This document shows positions 8,346 to 16,754 of a DNA stretch of 64,000 nt, one piece after another. The translations under genes were made by a program, and so were the position numbers. Under the pieces are notes generated by a model. That model did no database searches. It saw only the letters and a program-made list of their open reading frames with translations, and was not told the DNA's origin. Origin of the DNA: Terriglobia bacterium (GTDB lineage Bacteria > Acidobacteriota > Terriglobia > Bryobacterales > Bryobacteraceae); the NCBI GenBank assembly GCA_020073445.1, contig JAIQFE010000034.1, positions 1-64,000 of the forward strand, in the 5' to 3' direction. The number at the start of each line of letters is the position of its first letter. The stretch's first letter is position 1.

Positions 8346-8374
8346 GCTAAAGCCTGACCCAAGGTCAGAGTCAA
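8344..8374 (-). promoter_or_regulatory. MerR-type promoter/operator with 19-bp spacer
   Basis: On the minus strand a TTGACT -35 box (8369-8374) and a TAGCAT -10-like box (8344-8349) are separated by 19 bp. The spacer contains the perfect dyad CTGACC-CAA-GGTCAG (8354-8368). An elongated spacer holding a dyad is the hallmark of promoters untwisted by MerR regulators. It points into the MerR-TipAS-DinB gene itself. The divergent SnoaL-like gene begins 65 bp away. Confidence 0.6.
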
Positions 8375-8438
8375 GAATAAAACGCATCGAACATCCGTTT
8401 GCAAGCTGCGTGCGTATACTCAGCCAGAGGAGAAACCA

Positions 8439-8849
8439 ATGTCTGACCTGATTCAAACCGTAAAAGAGGCTTACGCGGCGTTCGGCCGCGGCGATGTGGC
8501 AACCATCCTGTCGATGCTCGCACCGGATGTCTCTTGGGAACTAGAAGCGCCCGCGGAGGTCTCTTTCGCCGGTATCCGAAAGGGGCCGGAAGGCGTGAAG
8601 GGATTCTTTCAGGCCATTGCTAATGATCATGCCGATCCGAAGCTTGAGATCACGGAATATTTCAGCTCGGCCGACGGCGTAGCGACGTTTGGCCGGTACA
8701 AATGCACCCTCAAGAAAACCGGCAAGCGCTTGGACTCGCCGGTCGCCCATTTGTTCAAGTTCCGCGACGGTAAGATCGTCCGTTTTGTGGATTACACCGA
8801 TACCGCCGCGTACATGGAAGCCAGCCGGACTAGCGCCGCTGGGCGATAA
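8439..8849 (+). CDS. SnoaL/NTF2-like protein
   Basis: 136 residues of the ketosteroid isomerase/SnoaL type: an N-terminal helix (VKEAYAAFGRGDVATILSMLAPDVSWE), a curved sheet and FKFRDGKIVRFVDYTDTAAYM at the end. Members are polyketide cyclases, isomerases or non-enzymatic binding proteins; no specific substrate can be given. AGAGGAG lies six bases before the ATG. Divergent from the MerR regulator, which could control it. Its last 20 bp overlap the end of the convergent methyltransferase gene. Confidence 0.85.
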   Translation: MSDLIQTVKEAYAAFGRGDVATILSMLAPDVSWELEAPAEVSFAGIRKGPEGVKGFFQAIANDHADPKLEITEYFSSADGVATFGRYKCTLKKTGKRLDSPVAHLFKFRDGKIVRFVDYTDTAAYMEASRTSAAGR

Positions 8850-9573
8850 TCACAAGCCGGGGTGAGCCTAGCTGATACGGCTCACCCGTCACGCTTCCTT
8901 GAAATGAAAGCGTGTTGAAACCCGCCGCGTCCAGCATCCGGCGGAGTTCGGCGGCGGTGAAGACATAGCTCGCCGTCGGACGCGTTTCGACCACGCTGCC
9001 GCGGACGAACGTGTAGTCGATATGCAGGCAGCTCTCCCACGGATCGTAGCGGTTTTCGCTAAGAACCAGGAGATCGCCAAGCCTGTGCCAGCGTTTTGGA
9101 ACGATCGTAGGCAGAATCGATTCGGCGGTCATGCCGGTTTCGATCACCAGCTTCGCCCCGGGTTTCAGCGCTCCGGCCAGCGCTGATAGAAACGATCCCA
9201 CGCTGGTGTGATCGAGATAGCCGAAGCTGTTGCCGAAACAGAACGCGCCATCGAACATAGACGGTTCCAGTTCCAGCTCACGCATGTCGCCCTGGCGCCA
9301 GTCGGCGTCGAGTTCCGCCCGAGCGGCGGCCAGGAACTCGTCCGACAGATCGATGCCGCTTACACGATACCCGCGGCGTGCCAGCTCAATCGAATGCCGC
9401 CCATTGCCGCACGGGACATCTAGCAATCGAGCTCCCGGTTTAACGTCGAAAGTCTTCTCTAGAAAATCGACATCGGCGAGGGTAAGGGCCGGGGTCATGG
9501 CGCGAGTCCAGAAATCGACCGCGGGGCCCTGAAAAAAAGATTCAAACCATTGGTGTTGCAAATGAGATTTCAA
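8830..9573 (-). CDS. Class I SAM-dependent methyltransferase
   Basis: 247 residues with SAM motif I LLDVPCGNGRHS, the acidic SGIDLS strand end, and motif II/III regions (FDGAFCFGNSFGYL, LKPGAKLVIET). Resembles small-molecule methyltransferases of the Methyltransf_25/11 type; substrate unknown. The start is TTG at 9573, supported by AGGAG eight bases upstream. Confidence 0.85.
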   Translation of the reverse strand: MKSHLQHQWFESFFQGPAVDFWTRAMTPALTLADVDFLEKTFDVKPGARLLDVPCGNGRHSIELARRGYRVSGIDLSDEFLAAARAELDADWRQGDMRELELEPSMFDGAFCFGNSFGYLDHTSVGSFLSALAGALKPGAKLVIETGMTAESILPTIVPKRWHRLGDLLVLSENRYDPWESCLHIDYTFVRGSVVETRPTASYVFTAAELRRMLDAAGFNTLSFQGSVTGEPYQLGSPRLVIIAQRR

Positions 9574-9676
9574 GCGAGATTCTCCTGTGACCTTGGGTGG
9601 AAGGTAAGGGCCGCGTTGAACTACCGGACGGCGTTAGTCACAGGCAACACAAGAAGTATATCTAAGCTTCTCAAGA

Positions 9677-10057
9677 TCAGGCGGAACCGAACTGTTGGCC
9701 CCACGTCTTGAACTCGTCGAAGCCTGCCTTGGTCAGTTTTTTCAGTTCGGCGACGTGGCTCGGATCGACGCTCGTAAAGTTGAAGCAGGATTTCCCTTGC
9801 ATGCGTTTCTTCAGTTCCGGGGAGATCGTCGACTGGAGCTTCGGGTTCATGTAAATCGGCATGAGGTGAAGACTGACGTAAGCCTTGCCGATCTTAACGC
9901 CCCCAAACTGGAAACGTTGTCCCTTACGCATGGCCGTCTTGGTTTCCAGATAATATTCGCCCGGCTTGTCGACCTGGATCGCCAGACGGCCGGCGTAATC
10001 TTCGAAGATCGGCTTGAGCGCGTCGAAGACTTCCTGGAAGGATTCCTTATCGGCCAT
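9677..10057 (-). CDS. Hypothetical protein, DUF1801-like
   Basis: 126 residues, soluble. The pattern of a strand with GQRFQFGGVKIGKAYVSLHLMPIY and a late MQGKSCFNFTSVDPSHVAELKKL segment recalls DUF1801/YdhG-type proteins, but I am not sure of the family. The gene overlaps the stop of the DUF1223 gene upstream by one base (TAATG), indicating translational coupling in a two-gene operon. Confidence 0.65.
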   Translation of the reverse strand: MADKESFQEVFDALKPIFEDYAGRLAIQVDKPGEYYLETKTAMRKGQRFQFGGVKIGKAYVSLHLMPIYMNPKLQSTISPELKKRMQGKSCFNFTSVDPSHVAELKKLTKAGFDEFKTWGQQFGSA

Positions 10058-10815
10058 TACGGTCTAACCGATGCCGCGCCCAGAATGCGCCGCGTGACTC
10101 GGTCCTGCACGAACAACACCAGCTTCAGATTGGCGCGATTCCATTCCTGACGCAGATTGAGCTGCGCCACAGCGGAGTACTCGCCAGGACGGTTTGGATC
10201 CAGCCGGCCCAAGCTGCTGAGACTACGGACCACGGCGGCGTGCCGCAACTGGCGACCGTTGTTCTCCCCGCCAAAGACGGAAGTGACGAGTCCGCCTTCG
10301 GTCACGCCCAGCAGGATTTCGGCTTCATGGCTTCCGGACGGCAGCTTGGACACGCTGAAGGAAACGTTCTGCGCCGATGTCATCGCGATGGTCACCTGCG
10401 CTTGCGGTTCTTTCGCGGCTTTGAAAATAGCATCCAGAACCGCACGGGAATCCGAACCCAGCACTTCCTTCTGGCCATTCACGACAATCTCGGGAGTGTA
10501 CACGCTCTCGAGATGAAACGCCCTTCCGTAATCCTGCTGGCGCGCCGAGAAGAGCGGCGACGAGAATTTGTCTTTCCAGCCGAGCTGGTCCCAGTAATCG
10601 ACGTGCTCCCCGAGCGTGATCACCTCGACACCAGGCGGCAAGGGAAGCTGCTGTTTCCCTCGGATCACTGCGGGTTGCCGGGGCGACTCCAGGCGCAACA
10701 ACACCTGGTCGGCCGGAGGGCAACTGGAGCATCCCTCGGACGTGAATAATTCGACGACCACCGTTTGTGCCGGTACAGCCACCGCCATCCAGGCGAAAAT
10801 CAGGAGTCGAACCAT
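10057..10815 (-). CDS. DUF1223 family secreted thioredoxin-like protein
   Basis: 252 residues with a signal peptide (MVRLLIFAWMAVAVPAQ). The DUF1223 signature VVELFTSEGCSSCPPADQVL contains a thioredoxin-like CxxC. Later parts include EHVDYWDQLGWKDKF and YTPEIVVNGQ, also typical of the family. Function is unknown; a periplasmic location is inferred. Divergent from holB. Confidence 0.9.
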   Translation of the reverse strand: MVRLLIFAWMAVAVPAQTVVVELFTSEGCSSCPPADQVLLRLESPRQPAVIRGKQQLPLPPGVEVITLGEHVDYWDQLGWKDKFSSPLFSARQQDYGRAFHLESVYTPEIVVNGQKEVLGSDSRAVLDAIFKAAKEPQAQVTIAMTSAQNVSFSVSKLPSGSHEAEILLGVTEGGLVTSVFGGENNGRQLRHAAVVRSLSSLGRLDPNRPGEYSAVAQLNLRQEWNRANLKLVLFVQDRVTRRILGAASVRP

Positions 10816-10851
10816 TGCAGCACCTATTCTGACGCTTTCTATTCTCTAAAT

Positions 10852-11904
10852 GTGCAGGGGTGCTACCGTTATTCCTTGGAACCGTTTTTTGGAAACCCGG
10901 CCGCAGCCGCCGCCCTCAGCGACATGATCCGGCGGGAGCGAATCCCGCAGACGCTCCTCTTGTCGGGTCCCGAAGGCGTGGGCAAGGCCACCCTGGCACG
11001 GCGATTCGCAGCGGAGCTCCTGCAATATGACGCCTCCAAAATCGATCAGGACGACCTGAGCCTGGAATCCAATGCCACGCTCATCGCCGACCGCGAAAAA
11101 TGGACCGCTGATAAGCGCAACGACGATCCGCTGGTGTTCGGCTCGCACCCGGATTTCCTAACGTTTCCGCCGGATGGGCCGCTGCGGCAGATTACGATCC
11201 AGCAGATGCGGTCGCTCAAGGAGCGCGCGTCGCTCAAACCGCTGAAAGGCTCGTGGCGCGTGTTCTTGATCGACGGGATCGACCGCGCCAATCCGCAGGC
11301 CGCCAACTCCCTGCTGAAGACGCTGGAGGAGCCGCCGCCGCACCTGATCCTGATCATGACGGCACGAAATCCCTACGATCTGCTGCCGACCATCCGTTCG
11401 CGGTCGGTTCCTTTCCAGCTCGGCCGCCTTCAGGAAGCAGACATGCGGGCTTTCATCAAGGCTCGGGGGCTGGACGAGCCTGAGCGCCGCCTGGCGCTGG
11501 CCGAAGGCGCCCCCGGCATCGCCGTGTCGATCGATCTGGAAGCGTACGATCGACGCCGGACGGCCATGCTGGCGCTCCTTAAGGTCGCGGGCGGTGTGGC
11601 GGGGTTCGACACGTGGCTGAAGCATGCCGATTCCGTTGCCGCACGGCGCACCGAGAAGCTCGAATCCTACCTGGAAGTGCTTTATTCGCTCCTGGAGGAC
11701 ACCGTCCTGCTGGTTCATGCTTCGCGGAAGATGTTGCGAAACAATGACATACGTGCTGAACTCGAAGCCCTGGCGGGCCGTGTCGACTTCGAATGGCTCC
11801 GCCGCGCGATCGCGCGGGTGGACGAACTAGTGGAGCTGGGCCGGCGCAACATCCAGAAGTCGATTGCGTTCGATGCATTCGCTGCAAGTTTGCGATCCCA
11901 CTAG
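10852..11904 (+). CDS. holB: DNA polymerase III delta prime subunit
   Basis: About 350 residues of the clamp-loader AAA+ family. Walker A is GPEGVGKATL; a Walker-B-like VFLIDGIDRANPQAANSLLKTLEEPP matches delta prime (SRC-type arginine in TIRSRSVPF). The four-cysteine zinc module found in gamma/tau is absent. The C-terminal third is helical. It assembles with DnaX and delta to load the sliding clamp. The start is uncertain: GTG at 10852 is chosen because homology begins about ten residues later (LEPFFGNPAAA); TTG at 10876 is possible, and the ORF is open back to 10765. Confidence 0.88.
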   Translation: MQGCYRYSLEPFFGNPAAAAALSDMIRRERIPQTLLLSGPEGVGKATLARRFAAELLQYDASKIDQDDLSLESNATLIADREKWTADKRNDDPLVFGSHPDFLTFPPDGPLRQITIQQMRSLKERASLKPLKGSWRVFLIDGIDRANPQAANSLLKTLEEPPPHLILIMTARNPYDLLPTIRSRSVPFQLGRLQEADMRAFIKARGLDEPERRLALAEGAPGIAVSIDLEAYDRRRTAMLALLKVAGGVAGFDTWLKHADSVAARRTEKLESYLEVLYSLLEDTVLLVHASRKMLRNNDIRAELEALAGRVDFEWLRRAIARVDELVELGRRNIQKSIAFDAFAASLRSH

Positions 11905-11982
11905 CGCTGTGTTATCCATGAAGGAAAGACTCAGCAGGCCCCAAACCCCCGCTAGTTCGCCTCTGATCGAAGGAGCCCGCAA

Positions 11983-12282
11983 GTGGAACCCGGAAACCGG
12001 CGTTTGATCCGGCCGTCGTTAAACGAGATGAAAGATACCAGAGCCCCTCGTAAGGACGTTCAACCCAAGAAGGCTACTCCGCCGGACCAAACCAATGCGG
12101 AAAACTTCTATTACCTGAAGCAGATGCAGTCCAAGACCCAGATGACCATCGTCCTCAAGGACGGTGAGACTCTGAAGGGCGTGATCGAGTGGTACGACAA
12201 AGGCTGCCTCAAGGTGAATCGTGACGGCGAGCCGAATCTGCTGATCTTCAAGTCCAACATCAAGTACATGTACAAGGTCTAA
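11983..12282 (+). CDS. hfq: Hfq-like Sm-family RNA chaperone
   Basis: 99 residues. The C-terminal 65 residues hold an Sm fold resembling Hfq: [19 protein letters not shown], the variable-loop strand [19 protein letters not shown] and a final strand with [14 protein letters not shown]. The Sm2 motif is YMYK rather than the usual KHA, so this is a divergent acidobacterial type. Hfq hexamers pair small RNAs with mRNAs. The GTG start at 11983 has GAAGGAG seven bases upstream; ATG at 12028 would shorten the basic N-terminal tail and has no ribosome site. Confidence 0.8.
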   Translation: MEPGNRRLIRPSLNEMKDTRAPRKDVQPKKATPPDQTNAENFYYLKQMQSKTQMTIVLKDGETLKGVIEWYDKGCLKVNRDGEPNLLIFKSNIKYMYKV

Positions 12283-12325
12283 GCCGCCGCGCGTTTGGCG
12301 TCGGTTTTGATAGACTCCACGGTAA

Positions 12326-13435
12326 ATGCGGATTTGCCTAGCCATTGCTGGATTGCTGTGCAGTTTCGCCGCGGCCCAGACTCCGTCGGCCGTTCCGGTA
12401 GATATCCAGATCCCGGTTTCACCCACGCCCTTTGCCAGCAAAGGGAAGCTTCACTACGTTTACGAGGTTCACCTCGCAAACTTCGACCGCCGGGGCCGTG
12501 CGGTGACTCTTTCGAGCGTCGAAGTGCTGGGCGATGGCGGCAAACAGCTGGCTAAATTTGCCGCCGAGGACTTGACCAAAAGCCTGATGCAGCCGGGACT
12601 CGCTCCAGGCGCGGACATGCGTCAACTGACCGCTGGAAGGCATGCCGTACTGTTCCTGTGGGTATCGATCGCCGAAGGCGATCCTAGACCAGCATCGCTC
12701 CAGCACCGGTTCGTAGTCGCCGTCGACGGGGTGGCCGGCGACAACACGGTCGAATGCTGCCATACAGCTATTCCCCGCGGGGGCCCGCTGGTGATCGCGC
12801 CACCGTTGCGCGGCGGAGGCTGGCTAGCCGGGAACGGACCGTCCAATACCAGCGAACATCGGAGGGCACTGCTCACTGTAGACGGTCATGCGTATCTTGC
12901 TCAGCGGTTCGCCATCGACTGGATTCAATTCGGGAAGAACGGCGAGCTAGGAACCGGCAAAGGCACCGAGAACCGCGATTACGCTTCTTACGGCGCGGAA
13001 GTGCTCGCGGTCGCGAGCGGGCGTGTGATCGCGCTCAAGGACGGCATCATCGAAAACAAACCAGAATCCCTGGCCGTGCCGATCACGTACGAGACCATCG
13101 CCGGAAACTTCGTATCTCTGGACCTTGGGAAGGGCCGCTATGCGCACTACGCGCACTTGCAGCCCGGCAGCATTCGCGTGAAGGTGGGCGATCGTGTGAA
13201 GCCCGGCCAAGTTCTCGGGCTATTGGGCAATTCGGGGAACTCCGATGCTCCCCATCTCCACTTTCAGATTACCGATGGTCCCTCGTTCTTGGCCTCCGAG
13301 GGAATGCCGTATTCGCTGCCGTCCTTTGTCGAAGAAGGGGAAGGGCCGAACTTCAAATTCAAACCTGCGTCCGCGCCTGCGACGTGGCAGAATCAACTAC
13401 CGGTGGAGGGGATGGTGGTGCGGTTCCCGCAGTGA
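12326..13435 (+). CDS. Exported M23 family metallopeptidase
   Basis: 369 residues with a signal peptide (MRICLAIAGLLCSFAAAQ). An N-terminal beta-rich domain of about 160 residues precedes an M23/LytM-like domain: QRFAIDW (the usual H..D motif with the aspartate retained), GAEVLAVASGRVIAL, YAHYAHLQPGS, GDRVKPGQVLGLLGNSGNS and zinc-ligand PHLHF. The first zinc histidine normally seen four residues before the Asp is not evident, so catalytic activity needs confirmation. Likely acts on peptidoglycan in the periplasm. Confidence 0.85.
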   Translation: MRICLAIAGLLCSFAAAQTPSAVPVDIQIPVSPTPFASKGKLHYVYEVHLANFDRRGRAVTLSSVEVLGDGGKQLAKFAAEDLTKSLMQPGLAPGADMRQLTAGRHAVLFLWVSIAEGDPRPASLQHRFVVAVDGVAGDNTVECCHTAIPRGGPLVIAPPLRGGGWLAGNGPSNTSEHRRALLTVDGHAYLAQRFAIDWIQFGKNGELGTGKGTENRDYASYGAEVLAVASGRVIALKDGIIENKPESLAVPITYETIAGNFVSLDLGKGRYAHYAHLQPGSIRVKVGDRVKPGQVLGLLGNSGNSDAPHLHFQITDGPSFLASEGMPYSLPSFVEEGEGPNFKFKPASAPATWQNQLPVEGMVVRFPQ

Positions 13436-13457
13436 AAGTGAATCGCGACCTGGCGAC

Positions 13458-14825
13458 CTACTTCAGTCGAAACTCCTCAAGCTTAGGAGGTGTTACCGCT
13501 TGCTCCGCCGGCCGAGGGAGCTGTGGAATCCAGGCATACGGCACGCGATACGCCCGATATACCGAATTCGTCGGGCGTCCCTTACCGGCGCCGAAGACCG
13601 GATACACGTATTCCCACACAATCGCGCCATCCTTATTCACCTCAAACAACCGTCCGTCCGGACCCTCCGTGATCAGCGTGTTCCCGTTCGCGAGCCGCTG
13701 CGCACCGCTGATGTTTGTCGCGAAGAACGTCGGTGAGGTGTACGACCACACCAGCTTTAACGAAACTGGGTCGATCTCCAATACCCGCGACGTCGGCCGC
13801 GCATAAATGTCCTGGCCTTTCAGTGCCGTGGCGTTTGGCCGTCCGTAACCGCTCGCACCGCCGTTGTCGAAGACCATCAAGTTCCCGGCTCCCGGCAGTC
13901 CCTTGGGGATCACATGAGCGTGATGTTGCCCGATCACCTGGCGAAGCTCGCGCAACTCCGGCGTGGCACTGTAGTCCGGCCCCATCTGCCACACGATCTT
14001 GCCATCTCGAGCCACAATGGCCACAATCGACGCCTGCCGGCTGCTGATCACCACGTTCTCCGGAGCGAAGCGTTTGTCGCCTTCGTCGTACCAGTGGTTC
14101 GGCCCCACATACGCCGCCGAATTCATGTGGAACCAGTCGAACGCGCCCCGCCCCCCGCCGCCGCCACGGATCGCCTCGCGAGCATCCTTATCGAAATGCA
14201 GATCCTCGATGTGGTCGCTTACCACCCATTCCCACGTGACTTTCCCCGCGGCGTCCAACTCGATGATCCTGTCGTCCTCGAGCATCGTCTCTCCTGCCAC
14301 CGCCGGCCGAGCGTGATTCGTGTGTGTCAGCACGAGCGTTTTCACGGCGCTGTTGGGGGGAGCGGCGGGGGTAGCGTTTGGCGAATAATAGCCGGCCGGA
14401 AAATCCTCGCGCTGCCAATCGTGATGCTGCCGCAGTGCCCAGGTCATCGCGCCGCCGGGCCCCGTAATCTGTTCGTTGTGGTCGAAGCGCCACAACTCCT
14501 TCCCTTCGAAATCGCGCGCGACCAATGCGAGCGATTCCTGCTTGCCCGCATTTGTTCCCGCGGCTCCGATCACCACCCCGCCGGGCAGAACCCGCACCGG
14601 TCCGCCAGCCGAGCTGTTGTATCCGGCCCAGCGCTTCACGACATTGCCGTTCATGTCAATGACAATCCCCGCGTCTCCCGCCAGCGGCGACAGAACGGTG
14701 AACCCATTCCACGCCCTTCCTGGATCGTAGATGGTAGTACCGGTTGGAAACACCGAAGGCCCTGCCCAGGCGATGATCGCCGCAACCACCGCGGCTATCG
14801 CCACACCTACTGCGGAACGTGTCAT
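13458..14825 (-). CDS. Arylsulfotransferase (ASST) family protein
   Basis: 455 residues with an N-terminal membrane anchor or signal (AVGVAIAAVVAAIIAWA). The body is a PQQ-like beta propeller typical of ASST: GIVIDMNGNVVKRW, KELWRFDHNEQ, LTHTNHA, DDRIIELDAAGKVTWEW, FDWFHMNSAAYV, IVWQMGPDYS, QHHAHVIP and NLMVFDNGG. Bacterial ASST moves sulfate between phenolic donors and acceptors; the conserved histidines in HMNS and HAH fit that family. Periplasmic. A strong AAGGAGG lies six bases before the ATG. It follows the kinase/regulator pair with a 100-bp gap. Confidence 0.87.
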   Translation of the reverse strand: MTRSAVGVAIAAVVAAIIAWAGPSVFPTGTTIYDPGRAWNGFTVLSPLAGDAGIVIDMNGNVVKRWAGYNSSAGGPVRVLPGGVVIGAAGTNAGKQESLALVARDFEGKELWRFDHNEQITGPGGAMTWALRQHHDWQREDFPAGYYSPNATPAAPPNSAVKTLVLTHTNHARPAVAGETMLEDDRIIELDAAGKVTWEWVVSDHIEDLHFDKDAREAIRGGGGGRGAFDWFHMNSAAYVGPNHWYDEGDKRFAPENVVISSRQASIVAIVARDGKIVWQMGPDYSATPELRELRQVIGQHHAHVIPKGLPGAGNLMVFDNGGASGYGRPNATALKGQDIYARPTSRVLEIDPVSLKLVWSYTSPTFFATNISGAQRLANGNTLITEGPDGRLFEVNKDGAIVWEYVYPVFGAGKGRPTNSVYRAYRVPYAWIPQLPRPAEQAVTPPKLEEFRLK

Positions 14826-14925
14826 GTGTGCCTCCTTGGAAGACCCTCGCCCTCGATCATCGGCAATCCTAGCATGCTCGCGGCCGCGGTTAGGACCGAG
14901 CGATGGATCACGCCTGTTGTAGCGG

Positions 14926-15930
14926 TTAGGCTATCGGCAAATCGATTTCGACGATCAATCCGGTTCTGGGCGCATTCGTCGCCCGGATCACGCCTCGATG
15001 AACACTCACGGCGCGTTCGGCGATCGCCAGACCTAGGCCGGCGCCGTCAGAATTGCCATTCGCGACCCGCCGGAACGGCAAGAAAATATCGGGGAGCATG
15101 CTTTCCGGAACGCCCGGCCCATAGTCGCTCACCCGAAGCAGCACGCGCGAACTTCCCCTTTGAAGGGTAATCTCCACGGCCGTTCCTTCGGCGGTGTGGC
15201 GGATCGCATTCCGCACGACGTTCTCGACAGCGCTTCGCAGCAGTTCTTCGAATCCATGGATGGCGCACGCATCGGCCTGTTGGATCACCACGCTGCGATT
15301 CCGGGCGCGCGCTTCAAAATCGCCATCGTTGGCGACTTCCTGCACCAGGTTCGTCAGGTCGAAGGGCGCAGGGGAGCCTCGATCCACCCCGCTATCGATC
15401 CGTGTCAGCGCCAGCAATTGACCGATCAAGGTATCCAGCCTGCGCGCCTCCAGGCCGATCCGTTCAAGGTTCTCGGCAGCTTCCTCGGCGGGACCTTGTT
15501 TGACTAGACTCAACGCCACGATCAGCCGCGAAAGGGGCGAGCGCAACTCGTGCGAGACATCGCCAAGCAATCGGCGTTGCCCGTTGATCAACGCTTCGAT
15601 CCTCTCCGCCATCCGGTCGAAGTTGCGAGCCAGGTCGGCGATCTCATCGCGGCGCGCCCGCAACGAGGGATCGACGCGTGTGTCCAGGCGTCCCTCGGCA
15701 ATCTTCGCTGCCGCCTCACCCAACTTCGCAAGCGGCTTGGTGAGGTAGCGGCTGACGAGGTAGCAGAATATCGCCCCAGTCACCGTGAAGAGCAACAGAT
15801 CGTGGAGTCCCAACCGGAGCGCACCCCTGGATGCCATTCCCGAATGCAGAAGCACGACCGCCAGGAGGAGCGCAGCGGCAATAATCGGAAGCCAGAACCA
15901 CAGGAAGATGGTCAGGAATAGTTTTTTCAC
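14926..15930 (-). CDS. Sensor histidine kinase, CpxA/EnvZ-like
   Basis: 334 residues. Two membrane helices (residues about 5-28 and 43-60) are separated by only a short loop, so the external sensor domain is almost absent; HAMP (residues about 62-115), HisKA with GDVSHELRSPLSRL, and HATPase with NVVRNAIRH, DYGPGVP and GAGLGLAI follow. It phosphorylates the regulator encoded just upstream, with which it overlaps by 4 bp. The lack of a periplasmic domain suggests sensing within the membrane or through a partner. Confidence 0.92.
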   Translation of the reverse strand: MKKLFLTIFLWFWLPIIAAALLLAVVLLHSGMASRGALRLGLHDLLLFTVTGAIFCYLVSRYLTKPLAKLGEAAAKIAEGRLDTRVDPSLRARRDEIADLARNFDRMAERIEALINGQRRLLGDVSHELRSPLSRLIVALSLVKQGPAEEAAENLERIGLEARRLDTLIGQLLALTRIDSGVDRGSPAPFDLTNLVQEVANDGDFEARARNRSVVIQQADACAIHGFEELLRSAVENVVRNAIRHTAEGTAVEITLQRGSSRVLLRVSDYGPGVPESMLPDIFLPFRRVANGNSDGAGLGLAIAERAVSVHRGVIRATNAPRTGLIVEIDLPIA

Positions 15931-16625
15931 CGTGTCTCCGGCTTCCTCGGAGAGGCATAAAGGTATCCCGCTCCGCGAACTCCTTTTATACGTTCTCCAC
16001 CTTCCCCGGCGGGGCCGAGCTTCCGGCGAAGATTGCAGACGTGCGTGTCGATGCTGCGATCGAACGGAGAGAAATCCCGTCCCAGCACATTGCGAACCAG
16101 GTCTTCCCGGCTGACCGTACTTCCGGCAACGCGAAGGAGCGCCGCCAGAAGGTCGAACTCCACGGTGGTGAGATCCACGGGCGCGCCGCTTCGCCGCACG
16201 GTGCGAGCTCCGCTATCCAGCTCGATATCCCCGATGGCGATCGCCGCCGGGAGAGGCCGCTGCTTTGCCGATCTCCGCAAGATGGCGCGAATACGCGCCA
16301 CCAACTCAGCGGGGTCGAAGGGCTTCGGGAGATAGTCGTCCGCGCCCATCTCAAGCCCCAGAATGCGATCGTGGGTGTCGCCTCGGGCGGTCAGCATCAG
16401 CACGGGCGTGCGGGCGTGTTGCCGGATACGGCGGAGCACGTCGAAACCGTCCGTGTCCGGCATCATCACATCCAGCATGATCAGCGCGTAGTCCTCGGCA
16501 AGCGCACGCCCGACACCCGCGTTGCCGCTGGAAGCCCAGGTGATATCGAACCCTTCGCGTGTCAGGTAGCGCGTAACCAGCTGGCAGAGTTCGGCATCGT
16601 CGTCCACCACCAGCACGCGTTCCAT
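15927..16625 (-). CDS. OmpR/CpxR-type response regulator
   Basis: 232 residues: receiver domain with VLVVDDDAEL, phosphoacceptor in LIMLDVMMPDTDGF, MLTAR and the lysine in YLPKPF, then an OmpR winged helix with VDLTTVEFDLLAALL and DRSIDTHVCNLRRKLG. First gene of a two-gene operon with the kinase. A 34-bp palindrome with four GTCAA/GTTAA half-sites lies 40 bp upstream, consistent with autoregulation. Confidence 0.94.
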   Translation of the reverse strand: MERVLVVDDDAELCQLVTRYLTREGFDITWASSGNAGVGRALAEDYALIMLDVMMPDTDGFDVLRRIRQHARTPVLMLTARGDTHDRILGLEMGADDYLPKPFDPAELVARIRAILRRSAKQRPLPAAIAIGDIELDSGARTVRRSGAPVDLTTVEFDLLAALLRVAGSTVSREDLVRNVLGRDFSPFDRSIDTHVCNLRRKLGPAGEGGERIKGVRGAGYLYASPRKPETR

Positions 16626-16665
16626 GGGCGCCTTTCATTCTAAAGCCCAGGAGCATCGACACACC

Positions 16666-16699
16666 GTCAAGATCTGTCAAGGCCTTAACAGTTCTTGAC
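16666..16699. promoter_or_regulatory. 34-bp palindromic operator with four half-sites
   Basis: Half-sites GTCAA at 16666-16670 and 16676-16680 are spaced by five bases; mirrored TTAAC at 16685-16689 and TTGAC at 16695-16699 are also spaced by five. The two 17-bp arms match at 15 positions. GTCAA-N5-GTCAA has the same geometry as the CpxR box (GTAAA-N5-GTAAA). It lies between the response regulator (minus) and the TIGR03435 gene (plus), so it could control both. Confidence 0.65.
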
Positions 16700-16754
16700 G
16701 AAGCTTGGCATTTCTAAACGGCGGCGGCGGGTGAAGGCGCCTTATAGTCGACGC

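Noticed and set aside
12754-13806. 350-codon ORF over the M23 gene
   Set aside because: Overlaps the M23 gene in another frame and the ASST gene antisense; Arg-rich shadow without motifs.
16743-16748. -10 box TATAGT for the TIGR03435 gene
   Set aside because: No -35 at suitable spacing; too close to the ATG to be convincing.
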